Source: Anastrepha obliqua
Taxonomy: Eukaryota > Arthropoda > Insecta > Diptera > Tephritidae
Assembly (NCBI RefSeq): GCF_027943255.1
Contig: NC_072895.1
Span: 26,882,001-26,946,000 of the forward strand
Direction of reading: 5' to 3'
Length of the DNA: 64,000 bases
Position 1 is the stretch's first letter; each line of letters begins with the position of its first letter. The notes beneath the pieces were generated by a model, which saw only the letters and a program-made list of their open reading frames with translations, ran no database searches and was not told where the DNA came from. Made by a program: the position numbers and the translations under genes. Shown one piece after another: positions 10,573-21,700 of the stretch.

Positions 10573-12040
10573 TTTTAGTCCTGCCATAAGTTCTGTTACA
10601 AGTGAAGCCCGCTATAGATATGAAATTCTAATATAATACGTTTTTTTAATGAAGTTAGTTTCATGTAATCATGTAAATATAATATTAAAAAAAAACAAAA
10701 AAAATTTAAATTTTCATTCAAAATGCGCACCATTTGCTTTTGCACAAGTCTTCAAACGATTAGGCCATTCAGCTAGTGCAGCACGCACAGTTTCCATAGA
10801 TATTGACGATGTTGCTCAAGCCAAAGATTGTTTGAAATTCTCCAAATTTCTGTGAGGCTTTCGACAGGTCATGCCCTCCAATTCTGACCACAAACTATAG
10901 TCCAATGGATCCAAATCTGGACTTACAGACGGCCACTCATCTGCAGCTATGAAACCAAGAATATTGTTTTTTAGTCACTGCAGGGTTGCTTTTCCTCATA
11001 GGCTGGAGCGCCGAATCTTGCTGACAAATTGCACGCTCTCCATTGAAGAGATTACTACTCAACTGCTTCCCCACGCCTTCTAAGACATCCTCCTGGAAGA
11101 GATGCAACGGCTTTGCAAGGCACTCGCTACCAAAGCATTACGGAGGCTGGATGGTGGCCACGCTGAACCCTTGCAACCACATTTTTTGCGTCTTTAGAAG
11201 TTTTAGCATAGATTTTGTCCTTTTGCTTATTAAAAATTTCTTCAACAGTGAACATTTTCTCATCTATGAAGAGTACATTTTCATGGCCGTTGACTGCGTA
11301 CCACAAGAGAAGCGGCTGGCATCTGTCGAGTCTAATTTTCTTCAAGCGATGACCAGTCGAGCGACGGAAGGCTTTCATTTGGAGATCATCTCAAACTTTT
11401 TTTTGTTTTGTGTTTTTTTTTTTGTCTGAACAACTCGGAAGTACAGCACTCAGACACATTTAAGTCCATTCTACTGCACTCGCATTCCCTCTTAATTTTC
11501 TTTAAATATACCCGACCTTCGAAGAAATCTGAGTACATCTTGTGGTGCCCAGGAGCCAAGGTGATCGCTATCTTTAATTAGTCTTGACATGGATCTTATC
11601 GATACATTCATTACCCTGAACATGATTTTCTGCTTTCTAAAGGGATTTTTGCGAATTATTTCTCGAACGCCTTTTTTAGCTGCTTTGGTTCGAACCAGGC
11701 AAGGACGACCACTTCTTTTTCTGTCTGGCACTTCAGACGTTTAGGAAGAAAAACGATTGCGGTAAACAAACATTCTCGAAATATTGCATTTTTTCAGCAA
11801 TTCGTAAATCTCACTTGCACTTTTACCGCACTTTTGTAATGCAATCACTGCAGGTTTTCCTTGACTCCCCAATCCATTGCTAACAAGCGAAATTTGCCAC
11901 GAAACTGAGTATAATTTATGAGTAGACTGTTCATACGAATAAAAGCAAAAATAACGGAGCTTTTTTCTACAAATTTGCTCCCGCCGTAAGCATTGTAAAA
12001 TTTGTCACAGAATTTATGGCAAGACTCAGTAAATGCCCTG
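10573..12040 (-). mobile_element. Degenerate maT-like (Tc1/mariner) element
   Basis: The ends carry inverted repeats of about 30 bp: AGTCCTGCCATAAGTTCTGT near 10577 and the complement of AGTCTTGCCATAAATTCTGT near 12015. On the minus strand, 11492-11731 reads RKRSGRPCLVRTKAAKK and RKNPFRKQKIM (paired helix-turn-helix and linker), and 11127-11378 reads VLFIDEKMFTVEEIFNKQ and RGHHPASVMLW, the first catalytic block. The tail is broken and no later catalytic motif forms one frame. It directly abuts the element at 9491-10572. Confidence 0.8.
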
Positions 12041-12561
12041 TATGCAGTTATAATAAATTATTTCCATAGCCAGAAGCTAAAGCTCTATTAGCACATGGCA
12101 AATGTATGAGAAAACCTTGTTTGTCTTTTGTTTTTTATGAAGTTGAAAATTTACATATCAAATTATAATCTCCATTACGGCGAACATATTTCTTCCAACT
12201 GCTATAGTTTATAGAAACACCATTTTTTTATTATTTTCTATTTCACTTTAATGTAGTAATTAAAGCGTATAATAACAAAAATAAATGATTTGAAGTAAAC
12301 AAAAAAAAAAAATGAGTAAACAGACATATGTCTGTACGTGCTATAGATTTAATCTGTGTCAGATTGGCATTACATTATTTTGCCATGGAAGCAATTTAAT
12401 ATTAGTAATGACAAGCAAAATACCTTTATCAATGCTGTCCAATGATCTCACACTGTGCCTAATCCGCTTACCATTCCAGATTGCGAGTAACATTGTGCTG
12501 ACAGCTGAAAACTTGTGGGAATCAAAGCAAGTGCCACCCGAGACGCAAAGCACAAAGCAAA
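12041..12561. other. Upstream region of the painless gene
   Basis: This stretch lies between the end of a transposon and the painless start codon. It should hold the promoter and 5' UTR, but I cannot point to a TATA box or initiator with confidence. The ORFs at 12312-12572 on both strands have no recognisable product. The gene may also have a further non-coding exon upstream. Confidence 0.35.
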
Positions 12562-12621
12562 ATGTCCAATAAACCATACAGTTCGATTAGTATAACCAAT
12601 TGCGGTTTAGATGACCCACAG
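12562..12621 (+). CDS. pain: painless coding exon 1
   Basis: ATG in a favourable fly context (CAAA before ATG). It encodes 20 residues ending NCGLDDPQ, which matches the start of Drosophila Painless. It ends at a GTAATT donor in phase 0. Confidence 0.85.
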
Positions 12622-15600
12622 GTAATTGACACATGATCGATTACAAAGTACAATCACGAATAATCGCCAATTGCTCTATACACACACACACCTATGTTTT
12701 ACAGAGTGAGCTGGGTGCCGCCTTTGCCAACAACAACATAAGCGACTTTCGTATTGCGCTCGATAAGGGCGCGAACCCAACAACAGCCGATGACAAACAC
12801 ATGAGCGTATATGAACTGGCCCTCAAGACACATGGACGTGCTGCTTTTGTCGAGGAGTGTTTGAGGCGTGGTTGCAGTCCAAATCATGTGAGTGATGTGA
12901 AGTTCAAGTACAAAGTGACATAATTCTGAAGGTTTGAGAAAAATTAGTAGATGTAAGCAAAGTGTTTAGTTCTGTCTTTCTTCCCCATGAAACGTAAAGC
13001 TTCAGGTTCTTTCGTCAAAGCAAAGAACTTATGGATGCCCAAGTTCATTTCTTCGTCTAAAAAATACAGTGCGATTTATTAAATGAATGAATAAACTTAT
13101 TATTTTTCTCGATTGGCGCATTAACCGCCTACGTGGTTAACAAACCCAGTCGTTTCTTTCTCGTGCTACTCGGGGTCAGTTGGTCACACCAAGTGAAACC
13201 AAGTCCTTATCTATCTGATCTTGCCCACGCAGGGGAGGCTTTCCTCTTCCTCTGCTACCGCCAACTGGCTGCGCATCGAATACTTTCAGCGCCGGACTGT
13301 TTGTATCCATTCGGATGACATGACCCAGTCAACGAAGCTGCTGGATCTTTATGCGCTGCGCTATGTCTATGTCGTCGTAAGGCTTATACAGCTAATCGTT
13401 CCATCGCCTGCGATATTCGCCGTTGCCAACGTGCAAAGGTCCAAAAACCTTCTGCAGAATCTTTCTCTCAAGGGACTCCCCACCGGATGTTGTCATCATC
13501 CAAGCTTCTGCGCTATACGTTAGGACGGGCATGATGAGAGCCTTGTAGAGTGTTATTTCCGTTCGTTGAGAGAGGACTTTAATACTCAACTGCCTATATG
13601 AAAAAAAAAAATAAATAACTAATTGGCACGTACACTTCTGTTAGGTGTTTGGCCGAGCTCTTCCTTCTATTTGTGGTGTGCGTCTTGCTGTTGTTTGGAG
13701 GGACCTACAATCTCAAGACGACTCCGAAAAGCAGATATCTTTTCATGAGGAGCTTTATCATGACAGAAATACACTCGGAAGTTTGTCATTGCCTGCCGAG
13801 GGGCGACCGCTATTAGGAAAAAACTTTTTCTATTATTTGATATTGGTTCACGGAGATTCGAACCTACGCACTTCCGAATAGTATACACGCCATTCGGCTA
13901 CGGCGCCGCCTACTTAGACCAAAGTAGCACTTGTTGGCAAGAGGAGTTTCCGTTCGATTTAAAGCTGACATTGTTATCGGTGTTGATGCTGGCTCCTAGC
14001 TAAATGGAGTCTCTTCCAACCTCGAAGTCAAAATTATCAACATTAACGTGGGTGCCGTAGCGCGAGTGCGCCGACTGTTTGTTTCATGACAGAAGTTACT
14101 TGGTTTGTTTCCCTATCGAGTTTGGACAAGACAGAACTAACACCGCGATCCACTTCGCACCAGGTTCATTTAGTTCTACTTTCAATTCATCATTTAAACT
14201 TTTGCTTCTTTTTTCCATTTCAGTTGAATCAACACTGGAAGAAATCAGCCATCAGTTTCGCCGCCGATTCGCGTGACCCAGAAATCCTAACCGTACTCTT
14301 ATGTAATAAAGGCATAGAAGTGGACCGACCCTATGCAAAACTTACGCCACTCAATGCACTCGCCAAAAATTTGACTGCCGACAATCAGAGCGATGTTAGC
14401 GCTTGCATTAAATTGCTGCTTGAGTATGGCGCCTCGCCCAACAAACCCGACGACCGCGAAATGACACCACTCAATTATGTTTTGAAGAATCGTAAGATCG
14501 ATGCGCAGACGAAGCGCGATCTCCTTCAGTTTTTCACCTCGCTGCAAGACATAGACGTGGATAGTTTTCGTGATGGTGAGGTACGCGAATTGCTGCGTCG
14601 CAATTACCCCGAAGTGTTGTTACCACCGCCGCAAGCGAGTGGCGCCGAAGTGAACTTTGATAAGCTGATTTCGCATTTACGCAACGGCGATGAAGAGAAG
14701 TTCGTGCAGCAGTTCCAGTTGTATCAGCGTAGCACTTCAGAAAGGGGCAACAATGAGAATGAAGAGCAAAAGCTGCAACTATTCATGGAGTCGATTAAGC
14801 GAGGCGCACACGACGCATTCGATACGCTTTTGAATCACGATGTCAATATTAACAGCGTCAAAGATGGCCAAACACCCATACAGATTGCCACCATTTGGGG
14901 TAATTGGCGTGCACTCAAAGCCCTACTGGCGCTTGAAAATCTAAAATTACGCCGACAGGATCAATTATTAATAACTGTAATCGGTCACTTGGGTGACGAG
15001 CCTTTGTATGATTTTGTCAACTTCCAGAAATGTTTTTACATACTTTTGAATTCGGAACGCATCGATGTCAATGAATCCGATCCCAGCGGTTCCACGCCGC
15101 TTCACTATGCCGTCAAGTATCGCAATCGTTTGGTCATACAAGAACTACTGCGTCATGGCGCCTATATTGGTATGCGTAGCGCGTTTTCCGATCTACCTAT
15201 CGACGGCATGCACCCCGAAGTGCTGGAGGAACATTTTGATAGTTGCATCAGCACAAATGGCCGCAAGCCCGGTGATAATGACTTTGAAATACTGATCAAT
15301 TTCAAGAATCTCATACCGCATCCGTCCTCAAGTCATGCCAAGAAGTTGCGTGCACAAAATTTCCGTGAAGAGATGCCACCTATCGCATTTATAGCCGAGT
15401 CAAAAGAGCACCGTCATCTACTTCAGCATCCACTAATCACCAGCTTTCTGTTCCTCAAATGGCATCGACTCTCTGTCATTTTCTACATCAACTTTCTGCT
15501 CTACTTCTTCTTTGCCCTGAGCATAATCACGCACACGATTCTCAAATTCCGTGAGAGTGAACATGAAGCCATTACTGTATTGTTCGGCCTCTTCTCCTGG

Positions 15601-18600
15601 ATCGGTATTATTTATCTGCTCTTGCGCGAGATAACTCAGTTTGTTTTGGCGCCACTAAAATATTTCCGCTCGCCCACCAATTACATGGAAGTTGCGCTCA
15701 TCATACTCTCCATCATGACCTGTACCGAGCCGAGTTACACGCGCGAAACGCAACGCGTAATCGCAGTTTTTACGATATTACTCGTGGCTTTGGAACTTTG
15801 CCTGCTGGTCGGCTCACTGCCCGTACTCTCCATATCTACGCACATGCTAATGCTGCGCGCCGTCTCGAAGAGCTTCATCAAGAGTTTTGCGCTCTATTCG
15901 ATCTTTGTCATCACATTCAGTTTGTGCTTCTACATTCTGTTCGGCAAACCATCGGAAGGAAGTGAGGGAGCGAATGCTGCAGATGCAGCGAACTATGGTG
16001 GTGAATTCAATAAGTTTGCCAACCCCTTCACGGCCGTCATCAAAACGATTGTGATGCTAACCGGAGAGTTCGATGCTGGTGATATTGAGTTCGACACTCT
16101 CTACAGCTATTTGATTTTCTTGATGTTCGTGGTATTCATGTCGATTGTGCTGTTCAATTTGCTCAATGGCCTGGCCGTTAGTGACACACAGGTGAGTAAA
16201 AGGCGGTCAAGTATAGTATAGTCGTTGTTCACTTAACAACGAATAACGTGAAACTAAAATCGGAAGAGGATAGAAAAATGTCCGAGGCTGGGGCACAAAA
16301 AAATGCTAAATTAAGTTACAAATATTGTAATCTGGTCACGCTGATCACCCTTGTACTATGATGACGTCACGAAAATCAGCTGATATTGTAAAATTTGTGG
16401 AGAGTAAAGTAACGAAGGCACAATAAGCGTCACCCCATTATTCTCTCCATTGAGGAGTTATATGTAGTTTCATTGGTCTCCTCTGATTGCTCCAACTTTC
16501 TTGAGGATTATGTAACAACTGGCTAACGCAATGTGTGCCTACAAATTATATGGGGAATCTCTGATTTCGGCAAATAGCCACGAAATTAGTACAGTGACGT
16601 TCAAAATAAACAAGACTGAACTAAAATAGAATTTACAGGAGCTTTGTTCTAATAACTTCGAGTTTATCTATTCAAAATAGTTCCCTCTGGCCTCAATAAA
16701 CTGTTTTGCGCGATCTAAAAGCTTTTCGAAAGAGTGTTTCAGGTCATTGATCGAAATTTCCTTCAGGATGTCGGTACAAACCTTTTGGATGACCTCTACG
16801 AACGCAAAACGTTTTCCTGTCATGGCCAAATGCAATTTACCGAATAGGTAGAAGTCCCACGGAGCCATATCTGGCGAATACGATGGGTTATTGATGGTTA
16901 AAATGCGATTTCTAGTCAAAAAATCAGTCACAAGAGTGGATCGATGAGATGGTGCATTATCATGCAATAAGCGCCAACTTCCTCCCGCGCGGTATTCAGG
17001 GTGAATTCGCTTCAAAACGCCAAGATAGAAAATTGCATTGACAGTTTGGTCCGTTGGCAGGAACTCCTTGTGGACAATTCCCTTCGAATCGTAAAAACAA
17101 ATGAGCATCGACCTGATTTTTCACTTCTTCAAACGCGCTTTTTTGGGTGGTAGCTCGTCTGGGGCCTTCCATGCGGCACTTTCACGCTTAGTTTCAGGTT
17201 CATGTTGGAAACGACAACGTTTCATCACCAGTTGCAATGTTGTAAAGGAAATTCTCGTCTTTTCTCACCTCTTTGATGAGGTCTTTCGCATGTTGACTTC
17301 TGAGCAATTTTTGGTCCTCAGTTAACTTGTGCGGAATGAAACGTACACGGACCTTTAATAAGGCCAAATGATCAGTTAAAATGCGATAAATCGATGTTTT
17401 GGAGATATTCAACTCCGATTCCATGAATTTCAACGATGATTGCGGTTCATTTTTCCTAAATTAACGAACAATTTTGATGGCGTTTTCGGTCATTACTGAT
17501 TCTGGGCGGCGGCCCGTATGTTCATTATCATTTATGTCCTTACAACTATCTCTGAAACGTGTAAACCACTCATGAACTCTGGTGCGCGATAGACAATCAT
17601 CGCCATAAACTTTTTCATCAATTCAAAGTTTTCGGTAAACCTAATTTATCGGTTTTAAATTTATCAAATATCAAATTTTTAAAATTTAAAACAAAATTTG
17701 ATATTAGCTCTTTGTTCGAAACTAATTTTTGTACCGATGACAGAAACATACTGACCCTTTAGACGCAATAACTTCGCTTCCACTGGACCGAATGTCACCA
17801 AGCTTTCACTGGAAATCAGCTAGGGAAGTAACTTCCAACGCAATAACCCATTAAAAAGATGGCGCCATCAAAAACATTTTTATGACGCCAGTCTTGTTTA
17901 TTTTGCACTTCACCTTGTAGTTAGCTCACAAACATATCCCTCTCTTTTATATTCTCATTCACGTCTCGCTCTCTTATCTACCTCTCTTGCTCTTGAAAGC
18001 AGACTCAAAGCTCCTTCCCCCTTAAAAGCATTGATGCAATCAGCCGGATTGTCGCTAAATGTGTCGGTGCTTGCCCTCAATGCCGTGCACAAGAATTGGA
18101 AATCGGAAAAGAATAGAAAAGATGTGTTTGAAAGAGCACATGCTTGGCGTCACGGCCCCAAGGATATCATATACCATAAATAATATTTAATACCGAAGAA
18201 ATTTTGAAAATTTATTTGATTGTACTTCGATCTGGAACATGAAGCCTACCCTTCAATATTTCCGCAGCTTAGTTCTTTAAAAAGAAATAATAAAACATCC
18301 AATTTTGTTTTTCAACCTTTTGATGGAAATCTTTATCTGGACCGCACAGCGCTCCATTGCTTTTGTGTTTGCATACCCCAGTGGACAACTGGGGTCACAA
18401 GTGTCAAGCGTGAATGACGTATGAGGCCATTTGCAAAAATTATAAATCTTCCAATGCAATAACTTTAATAATTTTGTCTTTCTTTCCTTTTGCTCTCCAC
18501 CCGCAGGCCATTAAAGCACAAGCCGAACTGAACGGCTCCATTTGTCGCACCATTCTGCTCACGCGCTACGAACAAGTCCTCACAGGACGCTCCGGACACG

Positions 18601-19076
18601 CCAGTTTCATCGTAACACATGAACCGTTTCGCACCATATGCCGTCGTCTGATGAATCTGGATTCCAATTATATTGTTGGCCGACAAATTGCTATTCTGCC
18701 GAATGATAACAACAAAGTACTGGTCGGTGTGCCCAGGAGCAATGGAGCTGTGGAATTGCAAAATGATCTGTCGCGTACAAATGGGGTGCGCAACTCGAAA
18801 TCAACATTCCTGCCATTGAGCGAAGAGGATAGTGATCAAGAGAAGAAGCTGCTCGATGCGCCCGTCTCATTCTTACCCTGCTGCTGCACCTGCATTACGG
18901 GCAAGTGCTCGGAAATGGATAGTCGCACAGTGAAGCTGGCGATAGCAGTGATCGAACGCACGGCAACGGCCCAGCATGACAAAATGCGGGTTGAGAATAC
19001 GGATCGAAGGTTGAAGAATATCGAAGAACGGCTGGCGGAGATGGCGCAGCTGCTACATAAACTGGCGGCAGAGTAA
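12562..19076 (+). CDS. pain: painless, TRPA-family cation channel (4 exons, 926 aa)
   Basis: Coding exons 12562-12621, 12705-12887, 14224-16191 and 18507-19076 join in phase 0 to 926 codons plus TAA. This is close to the roughly 913 residues of Drosophila Painless as I recall it. Residues 1-400 hold degenerate ankyrin repeats (for example SGSTPLHYAVKYRN). A six-helix channel domain runs from about 494 (KWHRLSVIFYINFLL) to about 730. The pore helix and filter lie near 690 (IKTIVMLTGEFDAG) and S6 ends at NLLNGLAVSDTQ. The C-terminus has a cysteine-rich PCCCTC block and an acidic/basic helix that may be a coiled coil. In Drosophila, Painless is a plasma-membrane, calcium-permeable channel of sensory neurons needed for noxious heat and mechanical responses. 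Orthology rests on recalled similarity over the whole length; the family call is firm. Introns are 83, 1336 and 2315 bp, the last two inflated by transposons. Confidence 0.93.
12705..12887 (+). CDS. pain: painless coding exon 2
   Basis: It starts after a TTTTACAG acceptor with SELGAAFANNN and ends at ...SPNH before a GTGAGT donor. It is 61 codons in phase 0 and forms the first ankyrin-like segment. The open frame past 12887 runs into intron and is not coding. Confidence 0.88.
13085..13600 (-). mobile_element. Non-LTR reverse transcriptase C-terminal remnant in painless intron 2
   Basis: The minus strand reads LSQRTEITLYKALIMPVLTY and GGESLERKILQKVFGPL (13392-13589), then with frame breaks IQQLRWLGHVIRMD and LVSLGVTNW. 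This is the C-terminal tail typical of a widespread insect non-LTR element. It is 5'-truncated, broken, and transcribed opposite to the host gene. Confidence 0.75.
13622..13915 (-). mobile_element. tRNA-derived SINE copy in painless intron 2
   Basis: This is the reverse complement of the copy at 32578-32885. It begins (on plus) with GGCACGTACACTTCTGTTAG and ends at a tRNA-like head with CGGAGATTCGAACCTACGC, the complement of a B box. All modules occur in the same order, with scattered substitutions and indels. Confidence 0.85.
14224..16191 (+). CDS. pain: painless coding exon 3
   Basis: It starts after a CCATTTCAG acceptor at LNQHWKKSAISFAADSRDP and ends at AVSDTQ before a GTGAGT donor. It is 656 codons and carries most ankyrin repeats and all six membrane helices including the pore. 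The open frame extends upstream to 14086 only because the intron is open there. The match to Drosophila Painless begins exactly at the acceptor. Confidence 0.93.
16592..17917 (-). mobile_element. DD34D mariner in painless intron 3
   Basis: It is flanked by TA at 16590-16591 and 17918-17919. The right end is CAAGGTGAAGTGCAAAATAA in reverse complement; the left end, CAGTGACGTTCAAAATAAAC, has diverged. Minus-strand pieces are 17200-17433 (MKFMESELNISKTSIYRIL) and 16668-17108 (MLICFYDSKGIVHKEFLP, LLHDNAPSHRS and PSYSPDMAPWDFYLFGKL). There are 34 residues between the last two catalytic aspartates. Frames are broken, so it is inactive. A second copy lies at 51566-52757. It runs antisense to painless and accounts for more than half of the intron. 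Confidence 0.88.
18507..19076 (+). CDS. pain: painless coding exon 4
   Basis: It starts after CACCCGCAG at AIKAQAELNGSICRT, which continues the Drosophila sequence directly, and ends at LLHKLAAE-stop (TAA 19074-19076). It is 189 codons of cytoplasmic C-terminus with a cysteine-rich PCCCTC block and a terminal helix that may be a coiled coil. Confidence 0.92.
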   Translation, partial: AIKAQAELNGSICRTILLTRYEQVLTGRSGHASFIVTHEPFRTICRRLMNLDSNYIVGRQIAILPNDNNKVLVGVPRSNGAVELQNDLSRTNGVRNSKSTFLPLSEEDSDQEKKLLDAPVSFLPCCCTCITGKCSEMDSRTVKLAIAVIERTATAQHDKMRVENTDRRLKNIEERLAEMAQLLHKLAAE

Positions 19077-19260
19077 TGGAGGCGAGGAGGCCAAACACTT
19101 GTTTACAGTATAAAAATCAAATGCAATTTTTGTATGTTATATCATTTTTTTTTTAATTATAATACGCATTTCACGTGGCCTTAATGTAATTTATTTAATT
19201 TTATATTTTAACACTTTGAAATTTACAATTCAATAAAAAATGCAAAGCGCTAAAAAGAGT
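19077..19260 (+). other. painless 3' UTR with AATAAA polyadenylation signal
   Basis: The A/T-rich stretch after the stop contains AATAAA at 19232-19237, a likely cleavage/polyadenylation signal for painless. The cleavage site itself is not visible. Confidence 0.6.
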
Positions 19261-19384
19261 TTTCACTACTGTTTGTATGTATGTATGTTATTTAATAAAA
19301 ATAAAATCGAAGAACTAACCAGCTTTATAAAATTTTCATCTAAATTATGCCCATAACTCAAAAACATTTTCTTTTTATTTAGCA

Positions 19385-19435
19385 AAAAAGTTATTCAAAA
19401 AACTGGATAATTAGTTTTGCGCCACCTTTTATATT
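19385..19435 (+). repeat. 3' end fragment of the GGCGCAAAATTAATCA MITE family
   Basis: It reads AAAGTTATTCAAAAAACTGG then TAATTAGTTTTGCGCCACC, matching the right ends seen at 28300-28340 and partly at 39870-39900. Only the right end remains. Confidence 0.55.
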
Positions 19436-19521
19436 TAAAATTTTTATTTATCGAATCGATGAAATCTAATTTCTTACAGACTATTTGATCATTACAAATC
19501 TTCGTATTCACACATAAAATA

Positions 19522-20701
19522 TTAGGTTGGGGAAAAAGTTCGTAGCATTTTTATAGTTTCTTTTATTTTACAATGATTTCTTTGCAAAGAGGAAGTATTC
19601 ATTCGATAGAACTCCTCTGCTCTACAAAACTATATTAATTGCACTTCTGAATTATTTAATTTTTTATTAGTTTTGAGGCTTAGAAATGGAATACCCAGGA
19701 GACAAAAAACAAAATTTTCAGCACTTGGTCTTCTTTGCATTTCATCCAGGTCAAAAAGCTGCTGGAGCTGCCCGGAACATTTGCAACGTGTGTGGAGAAG
19801 GAGTCATAGGCAAGTCTACAGCACGTTTGGCTTGGTTTGCAAAGCACAAAAGTGGCGACTTTCCCCCGTCCACTACGTCCCGCAGTGGAAGACCTTCTGA
19901 ATTCGATAAAGAACGTCTCAAATCAATTTTGAAGGAGAACGTGGCCAAACCAGTCAAGAATTGGCAGACAAAATGAACTGCGATAATGAAGCGATTCTCC
20001 GTTACCTTCATTCAATGGGATTTACCGAAATATTTGGAGTCTGGTTGCCTCCCGAGCTCAACAAAACAAAACAAAAAAAGTCACCTTCAAATTGCTTCTC
20101 AGCATCTCGCCCGCCAACGAGCAACACGCGGTCATAAACGACGCTTTTCTACCGAATTATGCGGGAGATGAGAAATGTTGCCTTTACATCAAAGCAAAAG
20201 AAGCAAAACAAAGGAATGGGTGGCTCCAGCAGATACGCCAAAGCCGAGAGTCAAGCCGAATCTTCATCCAAAGAAGATCAAGACATGTGTTTTGTGGGAC
20301 TGGGAGGGCATGGTGCACTGGGACGTGCTCGAAAAGTACAACACGGTCAACAAGGAGCTCTATATTGCCCAACTACACCGCGTTAATGAGGCTATTCGGC
20401 TATTCGACTGAAAAAACCTGATCGACATCGTCAAACTAGAAGCATACTCCTTCGCGACAACGCCAGGTAACAATCGTTACCTTATATAGCAAACAGGTCC
20501 TTAAAAACTGGCTCACAACTGCTTTGACCCCAGACCAGGCGATCTTTGGCGGAACGGCATCAACAAATTGGTCGAGAGGTGAGAAGAGGTTGTAAACAGC
20601 AACGGCGAATATATAATTGATTAAATTTTTGATACAATTATTGTTTTTTGTTTAAATAAAAGTCTTCGGTAAAAACGCTACTAACTTATTCCCCAACGGA
20701 A
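19522..20701 (+). mobile_element. DD34D mariner with TTAGGTTGGGGAA-type ends
   Basis: The left end starts TTAGGTTGGGGAAAAAGTTC and the right end is close to its complement (AACTTATTCCCCAACGGAA). TA lies on both sides. The transposase is on the plus strand, starting at 19686 (MEYPGDKKQNFQHLVFFAFH), with a helix-turn-helix (KSTARLAWFAKHKSGDFPP) and RSGRPSEFDKERL. A frameshift or deletion near 19970 ends the first frame, and later pieces (20092-20421) are spread over all three frames. A related, 5'-truncated copy lies at 29300-30151. Confidence 0.85.
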
Positions 20702-20759
20702 TATAGGTATTCTCAATGAATTTGGCTATACTGAGATCAAAGGTTGCACAGGCATATCG

Positions 20760-21700
20760 GACAGCCTTAAATTATATTTATTTATTTATTAAGCCATTGA
20801 ATATAATAGATTCTTATAGGCTAAGTGGACATATTTTAAGGTTAATAGGCAATAAAAGAAAAGAAAGTACAATTTTTAAACTGTTCATAACAAATATTCA
20901 AAGATTTTAATAGGTGATCTCTTGAAAATGAAAAATCAATCTCAACAAATTTAGAGATTTTATTAAACTCAATTAAGGTTCTGCATTCTAAGCATAAAGG
21001 GACCTTGAAAAACCAACATAGAAGAACTCCGACCAACGCAGAGCTCTGGCCGGAATACTCGTATTAAAGAAAATCCTCTCAAGAAGCATCGGACAGTCAA
21101 CAGCCCCACGGACTAAGTCAACAATTAAAGATAAAAATAGGATTATTCTCCTGCTTTGCAAAGACTTTAAGTTGATCAATAAGCATCGCGCTTGATATGT
21201 AGGAATAGGATCCGAAACGCGTAAATTACGCAATGCGAAATGTAAGAATACTTTCTGGATCCATTCAATTCTAGCAGCATGACACGAATAATACAGAGAC
21301 CAAATGAAAGATGCATGCCCCAGTTTGGAACCGCCGTGTACAAAAGCTTCAGCGTATAAGGGTCGGAGAAATCGGAGCTATGACGCCTAACAAAAGCAAG
21401 CATGGCGTAAGATTTGGCAATAATTAAATTTATATGACTAGTAAAAGTAAGTCTCGAATCAAATATTACACCACCCAAGTCTTTAATTTTACTTACACGT
21501 GACAGGAGTGTTCCCAAAATGTGATAAGAGGAGTCAATAACAGTGGCACGCTTGGAAAAGTTAATTTGGAAGCACTTATTTATGTTGAGCGATAGACGAT
21601 TATTGATACAACAGTTGCTCAAATTATCAATTCAGAATCGAGGGAGCTAGTAAGCAGAGTACAAACAAAAAGAAGCGGGCCCAGAATACTACCTTGCGGA
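20760..21700 (-). mobile_element. Non-LTR reverse transcriptase C-terminal fragment
   Basis: Minus ORF 21176-21622 reads NNRLSLNINKCFQINFSKR, ILGTLLSRVSKIKDLGGVIFDSRLTF (a typical post-palm RT region) and HINLIIAKSYAMLAFVRR. It continues, frame-shifted, through 20842-21233 (LLINLKSLQSRR and SLIVDLVRGAVDCP). It is of the jockey-like type without RNase H. The 5' part of the element is missing. Confidence 0.8.
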
